A DNA stretch of 60,032 nucleotides from Clostridium sp. cel8. Lineage in GTDB: Bacteria; Bacillota; Clostridia; Clostridiales; Clostridiaceae. A model generated the notes under the pieces. It saw nothing but the letters and a program-made list of their open reading frames with translations, made no database searches and was not told the DNA's origin. Made by a program: the position numbers and the translations under genes. Below, in pieces: positions 9,126 through 17,666 of this stretch. Positions within the stretch are counted from its first letter, which is position 1. Each line of letters starts with the position of its first letter. The stretch spans positions 1-60,032 of the forward strand of contig NZ_JACGAG010000014.1 in assembly GCF_014050525.1 (NCBI RefSeq), in the 5' to 3' direction.

Positions 9126-9815
9126 CTAGTTATTCATAGAATCTGTTTTCTCATATTTTTTTCTATACTTATCCATAATTTTGCTTAATATCTCACTTGC
9201 AGTAGGAGGAGTAAAAGTTATTGCATTTGCTCCAGATTTTATAGTTTCTCTTATGCTTTCATCTGTAAGCCCTCCTGTGGCCATTATAGGAAATGTAGGA
9301 TATTCCTTCCTTATATTTCTAACTATCGTATCAGTTTTATCAGCACCTGACACATTTATTATTGTAGCACCAGCTTCTATTCTTTCTTTTATATTTTCAT
9401 ATTCTGATATTACAGTAACTATTATAGGTATATCAATAGTATCTCTTATCTCTTTTATAACATAATTAGGTGTATTACTATTTACAACAACACCCATAAC
9501 TCCTTTAAACTCTGCATCAAGTGCTAAATTAATAACTCTTCTTTCAGATGTAACTCCTCCACCAACTCCACAGAAAACGGGAATATCTGCAGCTAACACA
9601 ATTGCTTGAGTTATAAGTGGCTGAGGAGTAAATGGATAAACTGCAATAACTGCATCTGCATTTGTGTTTTTTATAATTGCTACATCAGTTGTAAAAACAA
9701 AAGATTTTAATCTTTTTCCAAATATTTTTATTCCACTTGCCTCTCTTATAACTTCTGGCAACTGAATAGTATGTCTTTTTAAAATTCCTCTTATTTCAGG
9801 CACATATTTAGCCAC
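9126..9815 (-). CDS. uncharacterised TIM-barrel-like protein
   Basis: 229 residues, with no assigned function. The chain has alternating strands and helices, with a C-terminal phosphate-binding type segment IMATGGLTDESIRETIKSGA followed by ITFTPPT. It also has VFCGVGGGVTSERRV in the middle. This resembles (beta/alpha)8 barrels such as the NanE, HisF or ThiE type, but no diagnostic catalytic set is clear. The start is a GTG six bases after AGGAGG; an overlapping ATG is out of frame. It is followed by the flavodoxin/ferredoxin gene and preceded 24 bases away by a Nudix gene, so it may belong to a small operon. Confidence 0.6.
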   Translation of the reverse strand: MAKYVPEIRGILKRHTIQLPEVIREASGIKIFGKRLKSFVFTTDVAIIKNTNADAVIAVYPFTPQPLITQAIVLAADIPVFCGVGGGVTSERRVINLALDAEFKGVMGVVVNSNTPNYVIKEIRDTIDIPIIVTVISEYENIKERIEAGATIINVSGADKTDTIVRNIRKEYPTFPIMATGGLTDESIRETIKSGANAITFTPPTASEILSKIMDKYRKKYEKTDSMNN

Positions 9816-9839
9816 ATTTTTCCTCCTTAATAAAAATTT

Positions 9840-10349
9840 TTAGTAATTATTTTTTTCATTTTTAAGTATACCCAAAACTTTATTTACCACTCTTTTACCT
9901 ATAAAATCTTCACTCATTTGAGAAATTGCATCATCTAAATTAGCCCAATTAAGTCCTTCTACTTCAGGAGATTTTTTTATCTGACCTCCATTATACTTTG
10001 CCATAAATGTAAGCATTACTATATCTTTACCATCTACATAATCACTTCCAAGATACCTTAAATCTTTAATTTTTAGCCCAGCTTCCTCCATAACCTCTCT
10101 ATGTACAGTTTCTTCAACAGTTTCTCCATTTGAAACATATCCTGAAAGCAATACCTTTGAATTTTCATATATGTAACTTTGCTTTAACAGTAATATTTTA
10201 TCATCATTTATAACTGCAACTACAATGCATGGTTTTGGAGTATCAAAATACAACATATCATCAACAGGGCAATAAGGTACATCACCTTCATCCCAACTAT
10301 ACTTTTTATCTAACTTTCTTCCACATATAGGACAATAATTAAATTTCAT
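9840..10349 (-). CDS. Nudix hydrolase with N-terminal zinc ribbon, NADH-pyrophosphatase-like
   Basis: About 169 residues from the ATG at 10349. An N-terminal zinc ribbon has CPICGRKL and a second YCPVDD pair. The Nudix box GYVSNGETVEETVHREVMEEAGL-type pattern (G-x5-E-x7-REVMEEAG) lies at about residues 70-92 with all metal-binding glutamates. The zinc ribbon plus Nudix order matches NudC-type enzymes that hydrolyse NAD(H) and similar dinucleotides, although the protein is shorter than E. coli NudC. An ATG at 10400 would add 17 residues but has no ribosome binding site. The 10349 start has only a weak one, so the start is uncertain. Confidence 0.82.
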   Translation of the reverse strand: MKFNYCPICGRKLDKKYSWDEGDVPYCPVDDMLYFDTPKPCIVVAVINDDKILLLKQSYIYENSKVLLSGYVSNGETVEETVHREVMEEAGLKIKDLRYLGSDYVDGKDIVMLTFMAKYNGGQIKKSPEVEGLNWANLDDAISQMSEDFIGKRVVNKVLGILKNEKNNY

Positions 10350-10575
10350 AACTTTACCGCTGTATAAAAACAGCTTACACCCCCTAAAGAAACAGGACAT
10401 TTATGGTTGAAGTGTTTCATTTCTATTAATATAATTAAAACATATAAATATATTATAGTACATAAATGAAAACATATACTTATATTATAATATACATATG
10501 TAATATTTTTCAAATATAAACTGTATTCAAATCTTTAAATTAATACTTTATTAAAACTTATCTATTCACTATAAT

Positions 10576-11268
10576 TTAAAGTCTAACTTCTATCTCATCT
10601 TTTAAAGTTATAAAATCTTCTCCTAAATCACAATTATATGCCATTATATCAACACCACATTTATCAGCTAATCTAAGTACTTGTCCAAATTCCTTATCTG
10701 TTTTATCTTGCGGTGTGAAATAGCTTACATTTTTCATCTGAATTAAGAATAAAATTGCAGCTTCTCTTCCTGATTTTTTTACTTCTATAAGTTCAAGTAC
10801 ATGTTTCTTACCTCTTTCTGTTGGTGCATCTGGAAACTTTGTTATACCATTTTCTTCTAGCGTAACTCCTTTTACTTCAAGATAGCAAACCTTCTGTGCA
10901 TCTTGTGAAAGCTTAAAGTCAAATCTACTATTTCCAAATGTCTTCTCTCTTTCAATATTATTATAATTCTCAAATCTAGGTATTTTATGATTCTTCAATG
11001 CTTCTTCAACTACTTTATTTGGCACTTGTGAATCTATATTTATAAGATTATTATTCTTATACACCGCTATCAGATCATATTTAGTTTTTCTGTTATTATT
11101 ATTCTCACATCTAAGCACAACTTCAGCCCCAGGCAGCAAAATTTCCTTGCATCTTCCCGTATTTGGAACATGAACTACATTTACACTACCACCTATATTT
11201 ACATATGCTATAAATCTGTTGGGCCTTTTTATAAACTCTCCTCTTACTGTTGGTTTATCAAAATTCAA
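10576..11268 (-). CDS. sfsA: SfsA family protein
   Basis: 230 residues, the standard length for SfsA (sugar fermentation stimulation protein). Conserved blocks are RPNRFIAYV, VHVPNTGRCKEILLPGA, SRFDFKL, YLEVKGVTLEENG and FPDAPTERGKKH. The D...EVK arrangement matches the nuclease-like fold of the family, which has been linked to DNA or RNA binding; the true role is unclear. The start is a TTG after GGAGTG. It is transcribed away from bofA, with about 90 bases between them, and shows no abnormality. Confidence 0.92.
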   Translation of the reverse strand: MNFDKPTVRGEFIKRPNRFIAYVNIGGSVNVVHVPNTGRCKEILLPGAEVVLRCENNNNRKTKYDLIAVYKNNNLINIDSQVPNKVVEEALKNHKIPRFENYNNIEREKTFGNSRFDFKLSQDAQKVCYLEVKGVTLEENGITKFPDAPTERGKKHVLELIEVKKSGREAAILFLIQMKNVSYFTPQDKTDKEFGQVLRLADKCGVDIMAYNCDLGEDFITLKDEIEVRL

Positions 11269-11356
11269 TCTATCACTCCTATTACGCTACCTTAAGCTGA
11301 AAAAGTTATTATAAAAATAGACATGCTTTATTTAAAACACATCCATAAAGGTATCA

Positions 11357-11620
11357 TTAGAAAAATAATTTAAAAATAATTAAAAATATAACTCCAGGTA
11401 TTCCAAAAAAACCTGCTATTAAAGCTGTAATTGCATTTATTCCTATATAAAGTCCAAAATATTTTCCTACAAAATTAACTAGTATCAGTAATAAAGCTCC
11501 TAAAACTCCATTTACAATAAGTTTAAAAAGTATCCTTATAGGCCATGAAAACACCTTTACAATTATATATAGGGCTAAAATTGAAATTAAAAAATATCCT
11601 ATATATTCAAATTGAAACAT
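11357..11620 (-). CDS. bofA: pro-sigma-K processing inhibitor BofA
   Basis: 87 residues. The protein is almost wholly hydrophobic, with two or three membrane segments and the C-terminal NAITALIAGFFGIPGVIFL typical of BofA. In sporulating Firmicutes BofA holds the SpoIVFB protease inactive in the mother-cell membrane that surrounds the forespore, so delaying sigma-K activation. It lies 102 bases after yaaL. In many clostridia these two genes follow recR directly; here the BREX island lies between. An AAGGAG site precedes the ATG. Confidence 0.9.
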   Translation of the reverse strand: MFQFEYIGYFLISILALYIIVKVFSWPIRILFKLIVNGVLGALLLILVNFVGKYFGLYIGINAITALIAGFFGIPGVIFLIIFKLFF

Positions 11621-11722
11621 TTAAACATCTCCTTGTATTAATATTATAAACAATCTTTTACTATTAAATTATATTCTATCAATAATAAAACATTAATACA
11701 AAATAGAAATGTTAATTTTCCT

Positions 11723-12010
11723 TTAAGATGATTTTTTAATAGGATAAAAGCCTTCAATTATATTTTCAGTGCTTGCTTTAATTCCATTTTTCTTTGCTTG
11801 ACTTAATAAATACATATATTTTGCTTTTGCGGCCTTTTCCATATAAATTGCATAATCAACAAGATATGGATCTTTTACTGAATCAAAATAAGCATTACAT
11901 TTATTTATTTCTTCTCTTGCTTTTTCTATATCATTTAAAAGCTTCATTTGACTTTTTGTATATTTTAATTTTTTACCAAATAGTAATTTAATTATATTTC
12001 TCTTATTCAT
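11723..12010 (-). CDS. yaaL: YaaL-like DUF2508 protein
   Basis: 95 residues, small and charged, of the DUF2508 (YaaL) family. It shows the family beginning with a run of basic residues, then DIEKAREEINKCNAYFDSVKDPYLVDYAIYMEKAAKAKY. No function is established. Its usual place in Firmicutes is between recR and bofA. Here it keeps bofA as its downstream neighbour, but the gene upstream is the ADP-ribosylglycohydrolase at the end of the BREX operon, 81 bases away. An AGGAGG site precedes the ATG. Confidence 0.85.
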   Translation of the reverse strand: MNKRNIIKLLFGKKLKYTKSQMKLLNDIEKAREEINKCNAYFDSVKDPYLVDYAIYMEKAAKAKYMYLLSQAKKNGIKASTENIIEGFYPIKKSS

Positions 12011-12091
12011 AAAATACCTCCTAATTTACATTAATATATAAATAATTGACATAAATCAGGATTAATATACAAATTAGTCAATATTATAATG

Positions 12092-12997
12092 TCATTCTGA
12101 TTTTTCTGTTATCCCATGATTATCATTTATAATTCGCTGTGCTATAGAAATTAACTTATCTTTTAGCAAAATTTTTTTCTTCCACCTGTCAGGAATTGTA
12201 TTGTAACCATAATACACTCCAGCAATTCCACCAGTAATAGCGGCTATAGTATCAGCATCTCCTCCTAGATTAGCTGCTTCACATACAGCATCCTCAAATG
12301 AAGAAGTATTAATAAAACACCATAATGAACATATAAGCGTATCAAACACATATCCACTTGGCTTCAATTCATATTTTGATATCTGAAAAACCTTTTTATA
12401 CTCTGGATATTTTTCGATATGTTCTATTATAGTAGATACTTTAGACTTTTCATTTAGATAGTTATAAACTAATAAATTATAAAACTGACATGCCTCCGTT
12501 GCTTTATGATCATAATGGGTAAGAACGCTTTGTAAAGCAGTAATTTTAAGTATTTTTTCAATATCATTATAATAAAGTGCTACTGGCAAACACCTCATAA
12601 GTGAACCATTTCCAGCAGTCATGCCGCCTGTTACTTTATGGGCATAGTAAGATGCTTTCATCCAATCATTACTTCTTTTATACTCACTAAGTACAATTCG
12701 AATAATGTTACCTATATCCCTTGGATTACTATTATACCATCTCATAAAGTGTTTTCCAATATATTCAATAGGATTGTCTGGGCTGTCCAAGATACCTTCT
12801 GCCACAGCAATAGTCATCATTGTATCATCTGTCACTTCACCAGGTACTAAGTTCCAATGACCTCCACCAATAATATTTTTTAGATATCCATATTTCTTTT
12901 CAATTTCATTCTTTGACATGAATTCCAACGTTCCACCTAAAGCATCACCGCAAGCAACACCAAAAATTCCTCCAAGTATGCGTTCATATCTATCCAT
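12092..12997 (-). CDS. ADP-ribosylglycohydrolase (DraG-like) appended to the BREX operon
   Basis: 301 residues from the ATG at 12997, eight bases after AGGGAAG; a GTG three codons upstream is less well spaced. The DraG/ARH fold motifs are intact: GGIFGVACGDALGG at the start, TDDTM at residues 56-60, TAGNGSLMR, THYDHKATEAC and GGDADTIAAITG at about 243-254. These supply the acidic residues that hold the two divalent metal ions. Such enzymes remove ADP-ribose from protein Arg or Ser, from DNA bases or from small molecules. The gene begins 15 bases after the brxL stop and is probably co-transcribed with the BREX genes. It is not one of the six core BREX genes. Whether it aids defence, counters an ADP-ribosylating phage factor or is a passenger is unknown. 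Confidence 0.9.
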   Translation of the reverse strand: MDRYERILGGIFGVACGDALGGTLEFMSKNEIEKKYGYLKNIIGGGHWNLVPGEVTDDTMMTIAVAEGILDSPDNPIEYIGKHFMRWYNSNPRDIGNIIRIVLSEYKRSNDWMKASYYAHKVTGGMTAGNGSLMRCLPVALYYNDIEKILKITALQSVLTHYDHKATEACQFYNLLVYNYLNEKSKVSTIIEHIEKYPEYKKVFQISKYELKPSGYVFDTLICSLWCFINTSSFEDAVCEAANLGGDADTIAAITGGIAGVYYGYNTIPDRWKKKILLKDKLISIAQRIINDNHGITEKSE

Positions 12998-13012
12998 AAA
13001 ACACACTTCCCT

Positions 13013-15043
13013 TTATTCTACACCTAATGCCTTAAACACAGCATCTTCAGGACTTTGATAAAATGAAATCTGAAATTTTGCAAATAGTTCTGGTGGTACT
13101 GTCTGTATATCTACAGCTGATGCCATAGGTAACAAAATTTTCTTTGCTCCAGCATCAAAACATACTTGAAGTGTACTTGCCAATTCCTCAACTTTGGTTA
13201 TAGTACCTCCAATACTCATGGAACCTAATATAACAATCTGACTTTGAACAGGTTTCTTTAATGCACCTGAGCACAAAGCAACAAATGCTGCCAGAGATAA
13301 TTCAGAAGTTACCCCTATACCTTGTAAATCTTGAACATGCATTAGATAGTCAAAAGTTTGAACAGAAATAGTTCCACTTATATTCTTTTTATTTGCCTTA
13401 AAATAGTTAAAAGCTATATTAATACTCTCCTTCACTTTTCTATTAGATCCTAAACCTGTTCTTTCAAACTTCCCTGAACCTGGTACAACTTCCGTTTCTA
13501 TTTTAAATGTACCAAGCATGCCATTTTCACCGTGTCCTACTACATAAACATGACCTGGTTTATTCATTCCTTCTGGTATTAATTTACCTCCGCCATGTTC
13601 TGGTACCGATACAAATTCTTCATTAAAAGTTTCTTTATCTATATATGAAAAATGTACATCATAGAATTCCATTCCACCAATTTTTTTCAATTGTTCCTTA
13701 ACTCGTCTTCTTCCAACAAGAGCATATCTTAGGATTTCCTCAATATCTTCTTTTGTATACTCTCCATTAGGGTATATTAGTTTTACAAGCCCAGATACAG
13801 TTTTTCTTACTGCAATAACATCTCTTTGATTAAGGTTATTACCAAAATTATAATATTTATCAATAGCATCAGAAAAAGACCTTTTTCTCATCTCACGAAA
13901 GAATTCTGATAGGTAATCAGTAATAAATCCATATTCATTGGTAAAAAATTCAGGGCGATACTTTGGAATCTCCCATCCAGGAATGTAAAAATGAATACGA
14001 TCAAAAAACGCACTATCATAAGCCATTACCTCAGGAAATGGCTCAAATAAGTGTGATGTTTTTAATAACACATCTACACTTTGATTAATATTGCCTACAA
14101 ATACCATAGAAGCCGAAGCATTCTTTTCTTCTCTACCTCTAGCAAAGGAACCTGAAGCCATATAATCTTTCATAATTTGTATACCGTCTTTATCCTTAAA
14201 TGTAATTCCTGCAACTTCATCAAAAGCCACAACATCCCAAAGTCCAACCAATCCAATCTTCCTTGTTGACATATTATAAAATAAATTTGCAACCGTTGTT
14301 TGACCACCAGATACTAAAATTGAATTAGGGGATATTTCTTTATAAATATGTGATTTGCCTGTACCTCTAGGTCCTAGTTCACATAAATTAAAATTATTTT
14401 CTACCAAAGGAATCATTCTTGCTAATAAATGCCACTTAACATTATATTTTAATTGTGTAGGCTCCATCCCAGTGGATCTTAATAATACATCTATCCATTC
14501 TTCTTTGGTAAAATATCTTCTCCCTTTAAATATCTCCTCAATATCTAAATTAGGCATTTGAATAGGTGTCAAATTCGAGATATTAAACGGGCTTACATCT
14601 CTTATCTCCTCGTCATAAAAATAACTCATTTTCAAAATACACCAAATACCACTTGAAAGAAGTTTTTCATATTCTTTTACATAATGAGATGATATCTCAA
14701 CTCCCTTTAATCCTAAATTAGAAAATTGTGCTTCATAAATATCTTTCTTTTCATTAAGTTTTACAGTTATTTTATCTATTACAGTATACTGTCCAAGTTC
14801 CTTTATCTTGGATTTTACTTTTTCTGCTTCATCAGGTCTTACAAAATTATCAGCCAGAATTTTCTTAACTCTCTCCACACCATCGTTAATACCCTCTTCA
14901 TCCTCAGTTGCACAATACATTCCTAATAAGTATTCCAATACATATATAGGTACATTAGCACCTTCTTTAATTTTTTTTGTTAAATCTTTTCTAACCACCC
15001 TACCTGCAAAGTAAGTGTTTAATTTACTATTCAGTTCATCCAT
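13013..15043 (-). CDS. brxL: BREX system Lon-protease-like protein BrxL
   Basis: About 676 residues from the ATG at 15043, which follows GGGAGAG; an in-frame ATG at 15058 is possible. An AAA+ domain has the Walker A LGPRGTGKSH at about 221-230 and a Walker B like GLWDVVAFDEVAG. The last 170 residues form a Lon-type protease-like domain. Candidate dyad residues are Ser in TSELSLAAF (about 582) and Lys in GGTITKVEELA (about 616). Known BrxL proteins form DNA-binding rings needed for BREX phage exclusion, and the protease activity may be lost. It is the last core gene of the type I BREX order. Confidence 0.95.
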   Translation of the reverse strand: MDELNSKLNTYFAGRVVRKDLTKKIKEGANVPIYVLEYLLGMYCATEDEEGINDGVERVKKILADNFVRPDEAEKVKSKIKELGQYTVIDKITVKLNEKKDIYEAQFSNLGLKGVEISSHYVKEYEKLLSSGIWCILKMSYFYDEEIRDVSPFNISNLTPIQMPNLDIEEIFKGRRYFTKEEWIDVLLRSTGMEPTQLKYNVKWHLLARMIPLVENNFNLCELGPRGTGKSHIYKEISPNSILVSGGQTTVANLFYNMSTRKIGLVGLWDVVAFDEVAGITFKDKDGIQIMKDYMASGSFARGREEKNASASMVFVGNINQSVDVLLKTSHLFEPFPEVMAYDSAFFDRIHFYIPGWEIPKYRPEFFTNEYGFITDYLSEFFREMRKRSFSDAIDKYYNFGNNLNQRDVIAVRKTVSGLVKLIYPNGEYTKEDIEEILRYALVGRRRVKEQLKKIGGMEFYDVHFSYIDKETFNEEFVSVPEHGGGKLIPEGMNKPGHVYVVGHGENGMLGTFKIETEVVPGSGKFERTGLGSNRKVKESINIAFNYFKANKKNISGTISVQTFDYLMHVQDLQGIGVTSELSLAAFVALCSGALKKPVQSQIVILGSMSIGGTITKVEELASTLQVCFDAGAKKILLPMASAVDIQTVPPELFAKFQISFYQSPEDAVFKALGVE

Positions 15044-15085
15044 ACTTATCTCTCCCATGTTAATCTCTATTTTCCACAGAGATTA

Positions 15086-17641
15086 TTAAAACCCAAAATC
15101 ATTCATAATTGCTAAATCAATCATAAATGGTATTTTTTCATATATTTTTTCTACTGTTTCATCATCGTCTTCCATTATTAAATAATATTCCTTACTCTTA
15201 TCATAAGACCGATCTTTTAAAGTAAATTTCTCTCTAAATGTACGTTCTTCTGGCTTTGATGATCTACTATCTGCAATAATAATGTTCTCGTTTGAAATTC
15301 TATTTCCACCTTCATCTACAAAGTACAATCTTAAAGTTAATGGCAATTTTTTATCCTCTACTTTATCCTTTTGGAAAAACTCCAAGAAGGTAATCCTATT
15401 AGTAATTTTTCGTGAAATATTTGTTAATTTGACTTCTACTTTAGATGGCTTATATTCATCTTTTCTAATATTTTTAAATTTAATAACAGGGATAACAATT
15501 TCTTGCAATGACACTCCCCCATGAACATACTTATCTCCTGCTCCTTGTATTTTAAATCTAGTAACTCCTTTTGGAATAACAGCATTTAGGTTACTATTTT
15601 TACCTAGTAAGTACTTCATTGGTAAAGAAAAAATACCCTGTTCATTTACTTTATTTTCAGTTAAAATAAATCTTCTTCCTTCATCTATTTTATCTACATC
15701 CATCCTTGAAACCTTATTAAATTCTTGTATATATGATCTACTATATATAAAGCCATGATCTGCAGTTATATATATATTAGTAGCACTTACATTATTTACT
15801 AGATTTTTAATAAGCATATTTAAATTTTCAAATGTTTTTTCTACCGCTTCAAAAATATCTCTTTCCGTTGAAGGCTTATCACCTATAGCATCTATCATAT
15901 TATGATAAATATAAATTAACTTTTTCCCTTCAAAGATTTTTTTGTATTCAGGCCTTTTCATATCTCTTATATCATTATACTGAATGGCAACTGCATTATC
16001 AGAATACTTAGATAGTATTTTCTGCCTATTTTCTGTACCAGAAGAATTAATACCATTTACGAGAACTTCTGCATTATTAGTTATTTCAATATTCTCATGA
16101 GGCAGCAAAGAAGCCATTCCCAACTTTGTATAAGAAGGAATAACTCCTTGCATATACTTTAACTCCGCCTTTCCTCTTCTATCTCTATTAATAATATCCG
16201 TAAATTCTTTTGCTGCCTCATAGCGAAAAGCGTCTGAAATAATAATAAAAACCCTTTCTCCATTTTTTATATAAGGTGAAATATATTTTTTATAAAAATC
16301 TTGTTGTTTTACTAATCCATCAATCCTAATATCATCTATTAATTCCTCATTAATCCTACTAGACCACTTCATAGATAACTCTTCTAAATACCAATGATTA
16401 TATGTATTCTCAATAATTTGAGCCAATTCAATAAATCTATCTTTATTTTCAATTTTATCAAATGATAAGTAAAACTTTCTATAAAACAAATCAAATAAAT
16501 AATAAATCTTGGTATAATTGTCTACCACTTCATATGCCGTAGAACCTTTAATAGATTTTTGCAATTCATTTTCTAGCCTTAAAATTTCCATTGCAAAATA
16601 TATAGTATTATATTCATGCTTTAACTTAGGAAACCAATGAGTAGTCCTTCTCTTATTGATAATTTTACGGTATCTTTCATATTCACCAATATTATCAATA
16701 AGATTTTGAACCAACCAATGAATAATCTCTTCATCAATTGCCTTAAATGTATTACATTGAATATAATCTTCTAAGTTCCATTTTGATATATAATTTTTTA
16801 GATTTAACTTCTGCTCTATTTTTTCCGCTATTTGGTCATATACTTTACAATCTGATGAATGATTCATAAAATGATTAACAAATACTATTACCTCTTCCTT
16901 TTTTGTAGATACAAACTTCTTCCATGTAGCAGGTATTTTTGCTTCTAAATTATAAGCAAAATCTGTTACTAAGAACATAATTATTAGCTGCTCCAGGCTC
17001 TTTTTTCCCATATGGTATCCATATTTTTTTTCTACCAAGTTCCAGAAGACATTAACATCAGCAAATTTTATAATATCTTGCATATATTTATTCTTTTCTT
17101 TTATTTCTTCCATTAATAGAGTTTTTACCACCATCTCAAAATCTGCTACTGGTAATTTACAAATAGATGATAACACTGATATATGAACATTTTCTTCTGT
17201 AAAAATATCTATATTATAAGAAGAAAACCTTTTATATCTCTCCTTATTTCCAAAAAACTTTATATATTTCTTAAATACTCCTCTTAAAGTTTCATCTTTT
17301 AATCCAAGATCTCTCATAATAACCGTTGCTTTATCTGGAGAAAATTTACTACTATATTTTTCTATATCTAAAAGCCAATTTTCTCGTGGATGTGGCTTTG
17401 GAAAAGGAGCATAAATTAAATAGTTAGATTCAGTATCCTGCTTTTCAAGAAGATATTTTATATAAAAACTGTTATTATTACTAAGTTTCAATATCTTGGC
17501 ATTAGATAATTCAAGTTCATTAATATCATCAACAAATTCTCCATCCGCATCATACCAGAATATAATATTTCTTTTTCTTCCATCACTTGTTCCGTTGCTT
17601 AAATTTTTCTCCAGTATTTTTTTTATTTCATCTAAATTCAT
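15086..17641 (-). CDS. pglZ: BREX-1 system PglZ, alkaline-phosphatase-superfamily protein
   Basis: 851 residues, the usual size for type A PglZ. The central to C-terminal part has the alkaline phosphatase superfamily pattern: FIIISDAFRYEAAKEF at about 465-480, with the metal-binding Asp and nearby Arg, and YITADHGFIYSR at about 626-637. PglZ is essential for BREX exclusion and methylation in studied systems and is thought to act as a metal-dependent phosphodiesterase or nuclease. The N-terminal 450 residues are family-specific. The ATG follows GGTAGGTG and lies 25 bases after the pglX stop. The reading frame is intact. Confidence 0.95.
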   Translation of the reverse strand: MNLDEIKKILEKNLSNGTSDGRKRNIIFWYDADGEFVDDINELELSNAKILKLSNNNSFYIKYLLEKQDTESNYLIYAPFPKPHPRENWLLDIEKYSSKFSPDKATVIMRDLGLKDETLRGVFKKYIKFFGNKERYKRFSSYNIDIFTEENVHISVLSSICKLPVADFEMVVKTLLMEEIKEKNKYMQDIIKFADVNVFWNLVEKKYGYHMGKKSLEQLIIMFLVTDFAYNLEAKIPATWKKFVSTKKEEVIVFVNHFMNHSSDCKVYDQIAEKIEQKLNLKNYISKWNLEDYIQCNTFKAIDEEIIHWLVQNLIDNIGEYERYRKIINKRRTTHWFPKLKHEYNTIYFAMEILRLENELQKSIKGSTAYEVVDNYTKIYYLFDLFYRKFYLSFDKIENKDRFIELAQIIENTYNHWYLEELSMKWSSRINEELIDDIRIDGLVKQQDFYKKYISPYIKNGERVFIIISDAFRYEAAKEFTDIINRDRRGKAELKYMQGVIPSYTKLGMASLLPHENIEITNNAEVLVNGINSSGTENRQKILSKYSDNAVAIQYNDIRDMKRPEYKKIFEGKKLIYIYHNMIDAIGDKPSTERDIFEAVEKTFENLNMLIKNLVNNVSATNIYITADHGFIYSRSYIQEFNKVSRMDVDKIDEGRRFILTENKVNEQGIFSLPMKYLLGKNSNLNAVIPKGVTRFKIQGAGDKYVHGGVSLQEIVIPVIKFKNIRKDEYKPSKVEVKLTNISRKITNRITFLEFFQKDKVEDKKLPLTLRLYFVDEGGNRISNENIIIADSRSSKPEERTFREKFTLKDRSYDKSKEYYLIMEDDDETVEKIYEKIPFMIDLAIMNDFGF

Positions 17642-17666
17642 CTTTTCACCTACCTTTTATATATTT

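Noticed and set aside
12011-12091. Left-hand copy of the 120-base repeat as an attachment site pair
   Set aside because: The sequence left of the island has no match to the repeat, so the island is not flanked by it on both sides.
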